From Streptomyces niger (lineage in GTDB: Bacteria; Actinomycetota; Actinomycetes; Streptomycetales; Streptomycetaceae), in assembly GCF_000718305.1 (NCBI RefSeq), contig NZ_JOFQ01000003.1:248001-312000 (forward strand): DNA of 64,000 bases. Reading direction: 5' to 3'. Positions 54,375 to 63,699 of the stretch are shown here, in pieces; within the stretch, counting starts at the first letter, position 1, and every line of letters starts with the position of its first letter. Below the pieces are notes generated by a model. That model was not told the origin of the DNA and did no database searches. It worked only from the letters and a program-made list of their open reading frames with translations. Position numbers and translations under genes: made by a program.

Positions 54375-54509
54375 GACGATCTCCTCCCGCGACATCATCG
54401 GCTTCACTGCAGAAACATCAGAGCACTGTCACCGCAGGGAAACCGTAAGCAGGCGGGGGCCACCCGGCCAGTCCGCAAGCGCACGAACTGCCGCCGGCAG
54501 GTGTGCCGT

Positions 54510-55319
54510 TCAGCACGCGGTCAGTTCCGTCCGCGCAGTCCGGGCCGCCGCTCCCGTACCGGCCACCGCCGTACCGACAGGGGCCTGGCGGAGGTACCAC
54601 TCGGTGGCGAGCAGCCGTGCCTGTTCCGCCGGCGGAAGTCCGGCGATCACGCCCGGCGCGGCTCCCCGCTCGACCTCTGAGCGATGCGCCAGTACGGCGG
54701 CGATCTTCTGCTCCAGCCAGGGGCTGACATCCACGGTGGCGGCGATCTGTTCGTCCGGGACGCTGTAGGCCTCGCGCGTACCGATCACGTCGCGCAGCGC
54801 GGCCACGGCCGAGTGCGGGTGCGTGGCCAGGTAGAGGGCGCGCGGCTGCCACGGCGCTCCGGCATCCGGGTACAGCTGGCCGAGCCCGGCGGCCTGGGCG
54901 GCGAGCACGGTCACGCGGTGGGTGTGCACGTGGTCCGGGTGGCCGGGCAGCCCGCCGTAGCCGTCGTGGGTGACCATGATGTCCGGGCGGAACTCCCGGA
55001 TGTGCACCACCAACCGCCGTACCGCCTCGTCGAGCGGCGCATCGCAGAAGCGCACGCACCCCGGGGCCGACGGCGCGAAGCGCGCGTCGGCGTAGCCGAG
55101 CATGCGCGGCTCCCCCGCGCCGAGGATCCGCAGTGCCGCGGCCAACTCCGCGGCCCGCCAGGTGTCCGCTGCCCAGGTCGTCGTGACGACGCCGGTACGT
55201 GCGCCCGCGGCCGCGTGCCGGGCGAGGACGCCACCCGCCGACAACGACTCGTCGTCCGGATGGGCGAAGACCGCCAGCAGGCTCGGTACGGGGTGGGCCT
55301 CGGGAGTGGGCACGGACAT
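54510..55319 (-). CDS. PIG-L family deacetylase (MshB/Mca-like)
   Basis: The 269-aa protein has the zinc motif VFAHPDDESLSAGG, the second metal His in GLPGHPDHVHTHRV and the supporting VTHDGYGGLPG. These are the LmbE/PIG-L landmarks of MshB and mycothiol-conjugate amidase. It should hydrolyse an N-acyl group from a GlcNAc-type substrate. Synteny with mycothiol genes is not seen, so MshB itself is not claimed. It follows the GMC gene on the minus strand, 135 nt away. Confidence 0.82.
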   Translation of the reverse strand: MSVPTPEAHPVPSLLAVFAHPDDESLSAGGVLARHAAAGARTGVVTTTWAADTWRAAELAAALRILGAGEPRMLGYADARFAPSAPGCVRFCDAPLDEAVRRLVVHIREFRPDIMVTHDGYGGLPGHPDHVHTHRVTVLAAQAAGLGQLYPDAGAPWQPRALYLATHPHSAVAALRDVIGTREAYSVPDEQIAATVDVSPWLEQKIAAVLAHRSEVERGAAPGVIAGLPPAEQARLLATEWYLRQAPVGTAVAGTGAAARTARTELTAC

Positions 55320-55463
55320 GACCAGATCACCTTCCGACGCGGGCGGGAAGGCCGATCGTATGCCTCGGAGGCGGGGCGCTACCGACCGCAGCCCGGATCG
55401 ACCACAGCGCGTCCACCGGTCTCAGCGCGACCGGCCCCTGACCGGGTGGTTTCATCGCGGGCA

Positions 55464-56087
55464 TCACGGCAGACCCACCAGGCCCCAGCCGCGGCGGGTG
55501 GCTTCCGTGACGACCTCGCCCCATTCGCGGAGGAGTGCGGTGAAGTCCTCGAAGGTGTCCGGGCGGCCGGCCCATCCCGCGCACTCCGCCGCGAAGGGTC
55601 CGCGCAGCTCTTCCAGGCGTGGCGCCGCCTGGTGCCAGGCGTGGGCCTTGGCCGGTGCCGCGTCCGGTGGGCAGATCAGGAGCGTGGGGCGGTGCCGGCG
55701 GTCGGTGGCGGCCGGGAAGAATCCTCCGGCGCCGGTCACCGTGGGGTCGTCGGCCGGGTCCTCGTACCGGAGCAGACCGTTCAGGAAGCGGTCCATCGCC
55801 TCGCGCAGGGACGCGTCGGCGAGCGGTCGCAGGTCGGCCCAGGCGTCGCCCGCGCGGGAATGCCACCGGTAGGCGCCGGTGGTGCAGAAGAAGCGGTACT
55901 CGGCACACCACTCCGAGTCCCTGCCCGGGGGTCGGATCCAGCCCTTGTCCCCGCCGTGGGTCAGGTAGTACGTGTCGTCGAGGTCCGGCGGCCAGATCGC
56001 GTCTTCGAGCGCTTCGATGCGGTCCTCGACGGGGGTCTCGCGCAGCCTTTCCCAGTCGGCTGCGACCAGGGTCAGGTCCAATCCCAT
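55464..56087 (-). CDS. conserved hypothetical protein (~207 aa)
   Basis: The protein begins MGLDLTLVAADWERLRETPV when started at 56087; an ATG at 56099 adds four residues. It is acidic and aromatic-rich (DIWPPDLDDTYYLTHGGDKG-like start, EWCAEYRFFCTTGAYRWHSR) and ends ATRRGWGLVGLP. It has no signal peptide. This recalls uncharacterised Streptomyces proteins; no function is suggested. The gene downstream on this strand (PIG-L) is 144 nt away. Confidence 0.58.
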   Translation of the reverse strand: MGLDLTLVAADWERLRETPVEDRIEALEDAIWPPDLDDTYYLTHGGDKGWIRPPGRDSEWCAEYRFFCTTGAYRWHSRAGDAWADLRPLADASLREAMDRFLNGLLRYEDPADDPTVTGAGGFFPAATDRRHRPTLLICPPDAAPAKAHAWHQAAPRLEELRGPFAAECAGWAGRPDTFEDFTALLREWGEVVTEATRRGWGLVGLP

Positions 56088-56122
56088 GGGCGGCAGCATA
56101 TGTCGCCCGATGCGGGCGGTGC

Positions 56123-56154
56123 GGCGGCCCGGGCGCCGGAGCGCCGGGGCCGCC
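56123..56154 (-). terminator. GC-rich hairpin after GH87-like gene
   Basis: GGCGGCCC (56123-56130) pairs with GGGCCGCC (56147-56154) and the 16-nt loop can pair further (GGCGC/GCGCC). It follows the stop of the GH87-like gene in the minus direction. Confidence 0.6.
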
Positions 56155-56168
56155 TCGCCGGTTTCCTC

Positions 56169-59100
56169 CTACTCTCTGGTGATCTTGAACGTGCTGGTGG
56201 TGTTCTTGATGTCCTGCGCGTTGTCCGTCAGGCGCAGGTTGCGGAAGACGGCCTCGCCGACCGCGGGACCCTGGCCCGGCTCCGGGAGTTCGTTGGCCCA
56301 GACGCCGACGCCGGACTTGGCGTCGAACTCGTCACCGCTCTTGTGGGCACCGGAGATCGAGACGTCGGTGAGGACGGTGTCCTTGACCGGGTACTGCGGC
56401 TGACCGCCCACGTAGTTGGTCTGGAACATGATGCCGTGGTACGTCGGGTCGACGATGTCCACGTCCGTGACCCGGATGCCCTGGAAGATCTTCGAGGCGG
56501 AGAAGAGCCAGATGCCGGGGAAGGTCTGCTTGCCCCAGAAGTGGCCGCCGGCCCGCTCGATGGTGATGTGCTCCAGGTTCGTCGGGTCGGTGCCGAAGCC
56601 GTTCATCGGGTAGCCGAAGTCCAGTGAGGAAATGGTGATGCCCGAGTAGACGAGGGTGTCGGCGATCCGGATGTTGCGGAAGGTGTTGTGGTAGCCGCCG
56701 TAGACGGCGATGCCCGCGGCGCGCCAGGTCAGCAGCGAGGTGAGGTTCTCGTAGACGTTGTTCTTCTCGTCCGCGCCGCCCGCGTCGATGGCCGAGAAGA
56801 GCGCGAAGCTGTCGTCGCCGGTGGCCCGGGCCTCGCTGTTCGACACGACGTTGTCGGTGCTGCCGTTGGTCATGTTGACGCCGTCGGCGAAGGTGTTGCG
56901 GATGCGGGCGTTCTTGATGGTCATGTGGTCGGTGTCGGCGCCCCAGTAGAGGCAGACCATGTGCTCGGCCCAGACGTTGTCGATGGTGATGTCCGAGACG
57001 CCTGAGAAGTCGAAGACCTTGCCGGGGCCGTCGATGCGCGACGTGTAGTTGCCGAAGTACGCGAAGCCGGCGAAGGTGCTCCCCTTCGCGGTGGCGTCGG
57101 CGCGGAAGCCGATGTCGGTGTTGGATTGCGAGGAGGGGGCACGGAAGCGGGTGAACCAGGGGCCCGCGCCGACCACCTTCACGGCCTTGCCGTAGACCTG
57201 GAACTTGCTGGACGTCTCGTAGTCACCGGGCGGCAGATAGACGCCGACGAGCTTGCCGGTGGTGTCCATGCGCGCCTTGTCCAGCGCGTTCTGCACGTCC
57301 TGGTGGGTGAAGCCGGCCGGCACCACGTAGGCAGCCGGGTCGGGGTTGGGGGTAGCGGTGACCTGCTCCAGGTCCACGAAGTCGATCGCGTACCTGGAGG
57401 TGTTGGCCGCGTCCTTCTGCAGTCGGATCCTGGCGCCGGCCGGGACGGTCTCGCCCAGCAGGAGCTGCGCCTCGTCGTAGATGTGGCGCGGGCCGCCGGC
57501 TCCCGGGTCGTTGCCGGGTGCGGTCTCCGCTCCGTACAGCCAGGCGTACTTGGACGTCAGCGATACGGCCTTGCGGAAGGCGCCGTTGACGTAGACGTTC
57601 AGGGTCGCGTCGGTACCACCGCCGCCCGGTGCGTCCGGGATGGAGAAGCGGGTCACGAGGCTGTTGGTGGCGGCCTTGGTGGTGAACTCGACGTAGTCGC
57701 CGGTGTTGTTCAGCGTCACCGCCTTCCGCCCGGACGCCTCACCGGCCAGGTCACCGACCTTGCGGTTGGGGCCGACGGTCCTGGCCCCGCCACCGAGCGC
57801 ACCGTCCTCGGCCTCGTACGTCTCGTACGGCATCGAGGCGCCACGGCCGACGAACAGCGGCTTGGTGCTCGTGTTGTTCTCCCGCCTGGCCGGGATCTCG
57901 TTGGCGTCGTCGGCGACGGCGACCTTGACGGTGTACTTGCCGTTCGCGGCCGTCCAGCTGCCGAGCTCGACCGGATCGGTGGAGCCGCCCGCCGCGATCG
58001 TGCCGTTGTAGGCGCCGGTCAGCGTCTTGACGGTGGTGCCCGAGGCGTTGACGACGGACAGGGTGATGCCGTGGCTGCCGCCGGCCGAGGGCTGGGTGCC
58101 CTGGTTCTTCAGGGCGACCGAGAAGGCGACGCCGTCGTCGGCGGACGGGGCGCCGGGCGACCAGGTCACCGCGGAGGCGACCAGGTCGGAGCTGGCGACC
58201 GGCTCGACCGTGAGCGGGGACGGGCTGGTGTAGCCGTTGTTGCCCTCGTTCTCCTCGATGACGGTGTCAGCCGGGTCGACGGAGGCGCTGAGCGGGTAGG
58301 TGCCCGCCGCGCGCGTACCGATGTTCTTGGTGACCGTCTTCGACTCGCCCGCGGCCAACGCGCCGACGGCGACGGTGCCGACCTTCTCCCCGCCGAGCTG
58401 GAGGGCGACATCGGTGGCGGTGGAGGCCTCCGTACCGCGGTTGCGTACGGTGGCGCCGAGGGTGATCGCGTCCGACTCGACCGGGGACTGCGGTGACGCG
58501 GTGAGCTGGGTGACCTCCAGATCGGGGTTGGGCGCGGGCACGCCCATGACCTGGAACTCGGCCACCTGGCCGCCCGGGGCACCGGAGTTGGCGGTGAACT
58601 TCAGCTGCACGTCGGCGGCCCTGGCGCTCACCGGGATGGTGACGCTGTTCCCGGTGGCGGGGTTGAAGGTGTAGTCCTTCGCGCCGACCAGGCTGGTGAA
58701 CCCCTCGGCTTTCTGCTCGCGGCCGAGCACCTCGATGCGCTGGGTGCGGGTGGACCAGATGCTGTCGGGGTTGAGCTTGACGACGACGGAGCCGACGTCG
58801 GCGTTGGCACCGAGCTGCACGCCCAGCGTGGCCGGGTAGCTGCCCGGCGCGCCCTCCCAGTACGTGCTCGTCTGGCCGTCATTGGCGTTCTTCGCCACGT
58901 AGGTCTGGGTGTAGGAGGAGGCGGTGATGTCCTTGCCCACGGCGAGGTTGGTGACCGCGGCGTCGTGCGTGCCGTCCTTGCGCGGTGTGTCCTCCCGCGC
59001 CTGGCCCTTCTCCCGGGTCTTCCAGGTCTTCCGGGCCACCGTCCGGCTGTCCGGTGACTGGTTGCCGGCCGCGTCGCGGGCGCGGACGGTGTACGTCACG

Positions 59101-59831
59101 GCGGCGCCTCGCGTATCGGTGTCGGTGTACGCGGTCACCGTGCCCGGCAGGCTGGTACGCAGCCGCCCGTCGGCGTACACGTCGTACGCGGTGACCTTCT
59201 TGTCGTCCGTCGCCCGCGGCCAGGTGAGCGTGGTGTGTCCGGGGCGCGCGGAGTCGGCCAGGGTGAGGCCGCTGGGTGCGGCGGGTGGTCGGTTGTCCCC
59301 GCCCGCTGGGGCGCGCACTTCGAGTTCGGCGAGCTTCCCGCCGGCGGGCAGCAGGACGCGGATGTAGCGGGTCGTCATCGTACCGAGGGTGAGTTTCACG
59401 GCACGGCCGCCGCTGCCGCCGAGCCGCTGCCCCTGCCCCTGCGCCTGCGTCAGGTCGGTGAAGTCCTTGCCGTTGGTGCTGCCCTGCAGTGTGAACGCCT
59501 GGGCCGGTGCCGGACCGTTCCCGGGCAGCCGCAGGGTCACCTGGTCGATGCGTCTGGTGGCGCCGAGGTCGGCCTGCACCCACTGCGGGTGCGTGCTCTT
59601 CGCGCTCTGCCAGTACGTCGACGGATCGCCGTCGACGGCCCGGGCGGCTCCGTGACTCCGCTGGGCGCTGCTGGCCTCGGCCGTCGCGCCTTTCGCGGCG
59701 TTCGGCGCGGCGGCCGCGGTTGCCGCGGTTGCCGTCAGTGACGGCAGACCGGCGACCATGAGGCCGGTGGCAAGGAGGGCGACGGCACGCCGTCTGCCCT
59801 GGCGTGGTCGTGACAGGTCTGGTCGTGTCAT
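56169..59831 (-). CDS. multidomain GH87-like alpha-1,3-glucanase (mycodextranase type)
   Basis: The ~1220-aa secreted protein starts at the ATG at 59831 (a GTG at 59858 is in frame). Order: signal peptide, discoidin/F5-8C domain (~40-180), FnIII (~185-280), second discoidin domain (~300-440), two CARDB-like domains (~450-665), a carbohydrate-binding domain of the CBM35/6 kind (~680-840) and a C-terminal parallel beta-helix (~850-1215). The last has RIRNTFADGVNM and ATGDDSFALFS, the Asp pattern of GH87 mutanase/mycodextranase. It should cut alpha-1,3-glucan in fungal walls or biofilms. It is divergent from a LacI regulator that leads an ABC sugar importer. Confidence 0.78.
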   Translation of the reverse strand: MTRPDLSRPRQGRRRAVALLATGLMVAGLPSLTATAATAAAAPNAAKGATAEASSAQRSHGAARAVDGDPSTYWQSAKSTHPQWVQADLGATRRIDQVTLRLPGNGPAPAQAFTLQGSTNGKDFTDLTQAQGQGQRLGGSGGRAVKLTLGTMTTRYIRVLLPAGGKLAELEVRAPAGGDNRPPAAPSGLTLADSARPGHTTLTWPRATDDKKVTAYDVYADGRLRTSLPGTVTAYTDTDTRGAAVTYTVRARDAAGNQSPDSRTVARKTWKTREKGQAREDTPRKDGTHDAAVTNLAVGKDITASSYTQTYVAKNANDGQTSTYWEGAPGSYPATLGVQLGANADVGSVVVKLNPDSIWSTRTQRIEVLGREQKAEGFTSLVGAKDYTFNPATGNSVTIPVSARAADVQLKFTANSGAPGGQVAEFQVMGVPAPNPDLEVTQLTASPQSPVESDAITLGATVRNRGTEASTATDVALQLGGEKVGTVAVGALAAGESKTVTKNIGTRAAGTYPLSASVDPADTVIEENEGNNGYTSPSPLTVEPVASSDLVASAVTWSPGAPSADDGVAFSVALKNQGTQPSAGGSHGITLSVVNASGTTVKTLTGAYNGTIAAGGSTDPVELGSWTAANGKYTVKVAVADDANEIPARRENNTSTKPLFVGRGASMPYETYEAEDGALGGGARTVGPNRKVGDLAGEASGRKAVTLNNTGDYVEFTTKAATNSLVTRFSIPDAPGGGGTDATLNVYVNGAFRKAVSLTSKYAWLYGAETAPGNDPGAGGPRHIYDEAQLLLGETVPAGARIRLQKDAANTSRYAIDFVDLEQVTATPNPDPAAYVVPAGFTHQDVQNALDKARMDTTGKLVGVYLPPGDYETSSKFQVYGKAVKVVGAGPWFTRFRAPSSQSNTDIGFRADATAKGSTFAGFAYFGNYTSRIDGPGKVFDFSGVSDITIDNVWAEHMVCLYWGADTDHMTIKNARIRNTFADGVNMTNGSTDNVVSNSEARATGDDSFALFSAIDAGGADEKNNVYENLTSLLTWRAAGIAVYGGYHNTFRNIRIADTLVYSGITISSLDFGYPMNGFGTDPTNLEHITIERAGGHFWGKQTFPGIWLFSASKIFQGIRVTDVDIVDPTYHGIMFQTNYVGGQPQYPVKDTVLTDVSISGAHKSGDEFDAKSGVGVWANELPEPGQGPAVGEAVFRNLRLTDNAQDIKNTTSTFKITRE

Positions 59832-59923
59832 GGATTCCCGATCTTCTGCCTCGCGCACATCCGGCGGCGAGGGAGCGACTCCGGTGGGGGCTCCGGGGCG
59901 GAGCCCGGGTTTTGCAGAAGCGT

Positions 59924-60179
59924 CAAGCGATCAGATGCTCGTTTTTTGCGTTCAGCGGCTGGAGAATCCCAGAGAAAAGTCATCTGGTCTACGCCTCCAT
60001 CTGACTTTCTTCCCGTTGCACATCCACCCCGACTACGCCGAGATCCGGTAGTCGCGGCAAGCTCGCTGGCCAGCCCGGTATCGGTACGAACCGATGCGGC
60101 CCCACAATCGGCCGGCTCCCCGTCACCGGGCTTTCGTCGTCTTGCGCTCGGGCAGCAAACCGCTTGCATCGCTTGCGAT
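59924..60179. promoter_or_regulatory. shared ATCGCTTG motifs between GH87-like and lacI genes
   Basis: ATCGCTTGCGAT at 60168-60179 (inverted 5-bp arms, TT centre) overlaps the lacI promoter. The same ATCGCTTG core is on the minus strand at 59924-59931, upstream of the GH87-like gene. A further GCTTGC lies at 60162-60167. LacI-family sites are usually short palindromes of this size, so these are candidate operators. Confidence 0.5.
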
Positions 60180-60184
60180 AGCGT
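60179..60184 (+). promoter_or_regulatory. -10 box of a leaderless lacI transcript
   Basis: TAGCGT lies seven nucleotides before the ATG at 60192, with no Shine-Dalgarno, consistent with a leaderless mRNA. It abuts the operator-like palindrome, as expected for autorepression. Confidence 0.45.
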
Positions 60185-60191
60185 TGCGGCC

Positions 60192-61211
60192 ATGACGCGA
60201 CGACTTGCTCAAGTTGCCAAGAAGGTCGGGGTCAGCGAGGCCACCGTCAGCCGGGTCCTGAACGGCAAGCCCGGGGTTTCCGAAGCCACCCGCCGATCAG
60301 TGCTGTCCGCCCTCGACGTGCTGGGGTACGAGCGGCCGACCCAGCTGCGGGGCGAGCGCGCCCGGCTGGTCGGGCTGGTCCTGCCCGAGCTGCAGAACCC
60401 GATCTTCCCGGCGTTCGCCGAGGTGATCGGCGGGGCGCTGGCCCAGCAGGGCCTGACACCGGTGCTCTGCACGCAGACCAAGGGCGGCGTCTCCGAGGCG
60501 GACTACGTCGACCTGCTGCTGCAACAGCAGGTGTCCGGCGTGGTCTTCGCCGGTGGGCTCTACGCGCAGGCGGACGCACCGCACGAGCACTACGAGCAGC
60601 TCGCGGAGCGCAAGATCCCGGTGGTGCTGGTCAATGCGGCCATCGACGACCTGGGGTTTCCGTGCGTCTCCTGCGATGACGCGGTCGCCGTCGAGCAAGC
60701 CTGGCGGCATCTGGACTCCCTGGGGCACGAGCGCATCGGCCTGGTGCTGGGGCCCGACGACCACATGCCCTCCCGCCGGAAGCTGGCGATGGCGCGGGCC
60801 GCGGCCGCCGCGGTCGGGCGGACCCTGCCCGACGAGCACGTGGCACGGGCGATGTTCTCGTTGGAGGGCGGCCAGGCGGCGGCCAACCGCCTGCTGGAGC
60901 GCGGGATCACCGGCATCATCTGCGCCAGCGACCCGCTGGCCCTCGGCGCGGTGCGCGCCGCCCGGCGCCGCAAGCTCGATGTGCCGGCGGACGTGTCCGT
61001 GGTCGGGTACGACGACTCGGCGTTCATGAGCTGCACCGAGCCGCCGCTGACCACGGTGCGCCAGCCCATCGAGGCGATGGGCCGGGCCGCGGTGGACCTG
61101 CTGTGCGCACAGATCCAGGGCGGTGCCGTACCGCAGGAAGAGCTGCTCTTCGAACCGGAGTTGGTCGTCCGCGGCTCCACGGGCCAGGCGGCCCGGAGGC
61201 GGTCCGCGTAG
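60192..61211 (+). CDS. LacI family transcriptional regulator
   Basis: The 339-aa protein has the N-terminal LacI HTH and hinge (TRRLAQVAKKVGVSEATVSR, VLNGKPGVSEATRRSVLSAL) and a periplasmic-binding-like effector domain with LVGLVLPELQNPIFPAFAEV, GVVFAGG and RRKLDVPADVSVVGYDDSAF. It should repress the divergent glucanase gene and the following transporter until a saccharide binds. The ABC unit starts 136 nt downstream. The ligand, perhaps nigerose or an alpha-1,3-oligosaccharide, is inferred from the GH87-like neighbour. Confidence 0.9.
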   Translation: MTRRLAQVAKKVGVSEATVSRVLNGKPGVSEATRRSVLSALDVLGYERPTQLRGERARLVGLVLPELQNPIFPAFAEVIGGALAQQGLTPVLCTQTKGGVSEADYVDLLLQQQVSGVVFAGGLYAQADAPHEHYEQLAERKIPVVLVNAAIDDLGFPCVSCDDAVAVEQAWRHLDSLGHERIGLVLGPDDHMPSRRKLAMARAAAAAVGRTLPDEHVARAMFSLEGGQAAANRLLERGITGIICASDPLALGAVRAARRRKLDVPADVSVVGYDDSAFMSCTEPPLTTVRQPIEAMGRAAVDLLCAQIQGGAVPQEELLFEPELVVRGSTGQAARRRSA

Positions 61212-61237
61212 CCGCGGCGAAGCGCTGTCAATTTTTT

Positions 61238-61248
61238 ACGGAGTCCGT
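61238..61248. promoter_or_regulatory. 11-bp palindrome upstream of sugar-binding protein
   Basis: ACGGAGTCCGT is an inverted repeat with a one-base centre inside the AT-richer stretch (ATTTTTT, CATATT) before the binding-protein gene. It differs from the ATCGCTTG motifs, so control by the same LacI protein is uncertain. Confidence 0.35.
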
Positions 61249-61346
61249 TCGACATATTGCGACCTACCGTCGGCGGTGGTTGAGTGTGCGCGCCGCACAG
61301 CGCGTTGCTGTGTGCTTCCCGCACTCCTGCCGTAAGGGGTCCACCC

Positions 61347-62699
61347 ATGAGACGTTCCGGCTTCCGACGTGCCTGCACTGCCGCAACCGCCACCGCACTC
61401 GCGCTCACCGGGGTCGCCGCCTGCGGCTCCGGTGGCGCCGAGGCCTCGGACGGCCGGACGCGCATCACGGTGAACTGCTGGCCGCAGCCGAGCGCGAAGA
61501 TCGACCACAAGCGCTTCGACGAGGACGTGAAGACGTTCGAGAAGCAGCACCCGGACATCGATGTCGTCGCCCACGACGCGTTTCCGTGCCAGGACCCCAA
61601 GACCTTCGACGCCAAGCTGGCCGGCGGCCAGATGGAAGACGTCTTCTACACCTACTTCACCGACACCGAGCATGTCGTCGACATCAACCAGGCCGCCGAC
61701 CTCACCCCGTACGTCAAGGACCTCAAGGGCTACCGGGACATCCAGCAGGCGCTTCGCGACGCGTACACCGTGGACGGCAAGGTGTACGGCATCCCGCGCA
61801 CCAACTACTCGATGGGCCTGCTCTACAACCGCGCGCTGTTCAAGAAGGCGGGCCTGGACCCGGACAAGCCCCCGACCACCTGGGCCGAGGTCCGCACCGC
61901 CGCGAAGAGGATCGCCGGACTGGGCGGCGGCACGGTCGGCTACGCCGACTACAGCGCGCAGAACCAGGGCGGCTGGCACTTCACCGCCGAGATCTACTCG
62001 CAGGGCGGCGACATCGTCAGCGCCGACGGCAAGAAGGCCGCCGTCGACAGCCCCGCGGGCCGGGCGGTGCTGCAGAACCTCCAGGACATGCGCTGGAAGG
62101 ACCGCTCGATGGGGTCCAAGCAGCTGCTCATCATCAACGACACGCTGCAGATGATGGGTTCGGGCAAGCTGGGCATGTACCTCGCGGCGCCCGACAACGT
62201 ACCGCGCATCGTCAAGGAAGCCGGCGGCAACTACAAGGACCTGGCCTTCGCGCCAATGCCCGGCGGCAAGGGCACGCTGATCGGCGGCGACGGCTACATG
62301 TTCAACAAGAAGGCCACCCCGGCGCAGATCAAGGCCGGTCTGAAGTGGCTGGAGTGGACCTTCCTCACGCCCGGCAACGGCTACGTGAACAACTACGCGC
62401 GGCTGGCGAAGGACGGCTCACCGGTGGGTCTGCCCGAGCCGCGGCTGTTCACCGGGGCCACTGACGCCACCGACCAGCGGCTGAAGAAGAAGTCCGCCAA
62501 CGTCCCGGTCGGGAACTACGCGAGCTTCGTGGCCGGCAACCAGAAGCTCGACATGAAGCTGGAGCCGCCGAAGGCACAGCAGATCTACACCGTCCTGGAC
62601 GGTGCCGTCTCCGCGGTGCTCACCAAGCGGGACGCCGACATCGACCAGCTCCTGAAGGACGCCCGGTCGAAGATCGACGGCATCCTGGCCCGGAACTGA
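61347..62699 (+). CDS. ABC sugar-binding lipoprotein
   Basis: The 450-aa extracellular solute-binding protein (family 1) has a lipoprotein signal ending TGVAAC and starts after AAGGGG. The mature part has NCWPQPSAKIDHKRFDEDVK, ADLTPYVKDLKGYRDI, YGIPRTNYSMGLLYNRALFK and TTWAEVRTAAKRI, typical of oligosaccharide-binding proteins. It delivers its sugar to the two downstream permeases. No ATPase is in the window; streptomycetes often use the shared MsiK ATPase. Confidence 0.9.
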   Translation: MRRSGFRRACTAATATALALTGVAACGSGGAEASDGRTRITVNCWPQPSAKIDHKRFDEDVKTFEKQHPDIDVVAHDAFPCQDPKTFDAKLAGGQMEDVFYTYFTDTEHVVDINQAADLTPYVKDLKGYRDIQQALRDAYTVDGKVYGIPRTNYSMGLLYNRALFKKAGLDPDKPPTTWAEVRTAAKRIAGLGGGTVGYADYSAQNQGGWHFTAEIYSQGGDIVSADGKKAAVDSPAGRAVLQNLQDMRWKDRSMGSKQLLIINDTLQMMGSGKLGMYLAAPDNVPRIVKEAGGNYKDLAFAPMPGGKGTLIGGDGYMFNKKATPAQIKAGLKWLEWTFLTPGNGYVNNYARLAKDGSPVGLPEPRLFTGATDATDQRLKKKSANVPVGNYASFVAGNQKLDMKLEPPKAQQIYTVLDGAVSAVLTKRDADIDQLLKDARSKIDGILARN

Positions 62700-62706
62700 C
62701 ACCGGC

Positions 62707-63687
62707 ATGGAGACCGCATCCCCGCACACGGCCCCACCGCGGCCCACCGCCCCGCACACCACACGCACCGCCGGCGCGCCCGTTTCCCTGAAGACCCCCG
62801 GCAGGTCCAGGCGCCCGCTCCGCCGCCGGCTGGCCGACCAGGCCACCGCGTACGCCTTCCTCCTCGGCGGCCTGCTCTGCTTCGCGCTGTTCTCGTGGTA
62901 CCCCGCGCTCCGCTCGATGGTCATCGCCTTCCAGAAGTACACCCCGGGCGCCGCCCCCGAGTGGGTCGGCACCGCGAACTTCACCCGGGTGTTCCAGGAT
63001 CCCGAGTTCGGCGCGGCCTGGCGCAACACCGCCACGTTCACCGTGCTCGCGCTGCTCATCGGCTTCGCCGTACCGTTCGTCCTGGCGCTGGTCATCAACG
63101 AACTCCGGCACGCCCGTGCCTTCTTCAGGGTCGTCGTCTACCTCCCGGTGATGATCCCGCCGGTGGTCAGCTCCCTGCTGTGGAAGTGGTTCTACGACCC
63201 CGGCACCGGCCTGGCCAACGAGGCGCTCCGCCTCCTCCACCTGCCCACCTCCAACTGGTCCAACGGCGCCGACACCGCGCTCGTCTCCCTGGTGATCGTC
63301 GCGACCTGGGCCAACCTCGGCGGCACCGTCCTGATCTACCTGGCCGCGCTGCAGAACATCCCCGGCGAGCTGTACGAGGCGGCCGAGCTGGACGGCGCGA
63401 GCGTGTGGCAGCGGGTCCGGCACGTCACCGTTCCGCAGACCCGCTTCGTGATTCTCATGCTGATGCTGCTGCAGATCATCGCCACGATGCAGGTCTTCAC
63501 GGAACCCTTCGTCATCACCGGCGGCGGCCCGGAGAACTCCACCGTCACCGTCCTCTACCTCATCTACAAGTACGCCTTCCTCTACAACGACTTCGGCGGT
63601 GCCTGCGCGCTCAGCGTCATGCTGCTGCTCCTGCTCGGCGCCTTCTCCGCCCTCTACTTGCGGCTCACCCGCACCGACGACCGGTAA
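62707..63687 (+). CDS. ABC sugar permease (MalF-type)
   Basis: The 326-aa protein has a ~45-residue Pro/Arg-rich cytoplasmic tail and six membrane helices from YAFLLGGLLCFALFSWYPAL to the C-terminal LSVMLLLLLGAFSALYLRLT. The EAA loop reads LYEAAELDGASVWQRVRHVT, which docks the ATPase. It starts 7 nt after the binding-protein stop and is followed after 12 nt by the partner permease. Confidence 0.92.
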   Translation: METASPHTAPPRPTAPHTTRTAGAPVSLKTPGRSRRPLRRRLADQATAYAFLLGGLLCFALFSWYPALRSMVIAFQKYTPGAAPEWVGTANFTRVFQDPEFGAAWRNTATFTVLALLIGFAVPFVLALVINELRHARAFFRVVVYLPVMIPPVVSSLLWKWFYDPGTGLANEALRLLHLPTSNWSNGADTALVSLVIVATWANLGGTVLIYLAALQNIPGELYEAAELDGASVWQRVRHVTVPQTRFVILMLMLLQIIATMQVFTEPFVITGGGPENSTVTVLYLIYKYAFLYNDFGGACALSVMLLLLLGAFSALYLRLTRTDDR

Positions 63688-63699
63688 GGAGGGCGCTTC

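Noticed and set aside
56688..58496. Plus-strand frames opposite the GH87-like gene
   Set aside because: Mirror-frame products of the Gly/Val-rich type; the minus-strand gene has coherent domains throughout.
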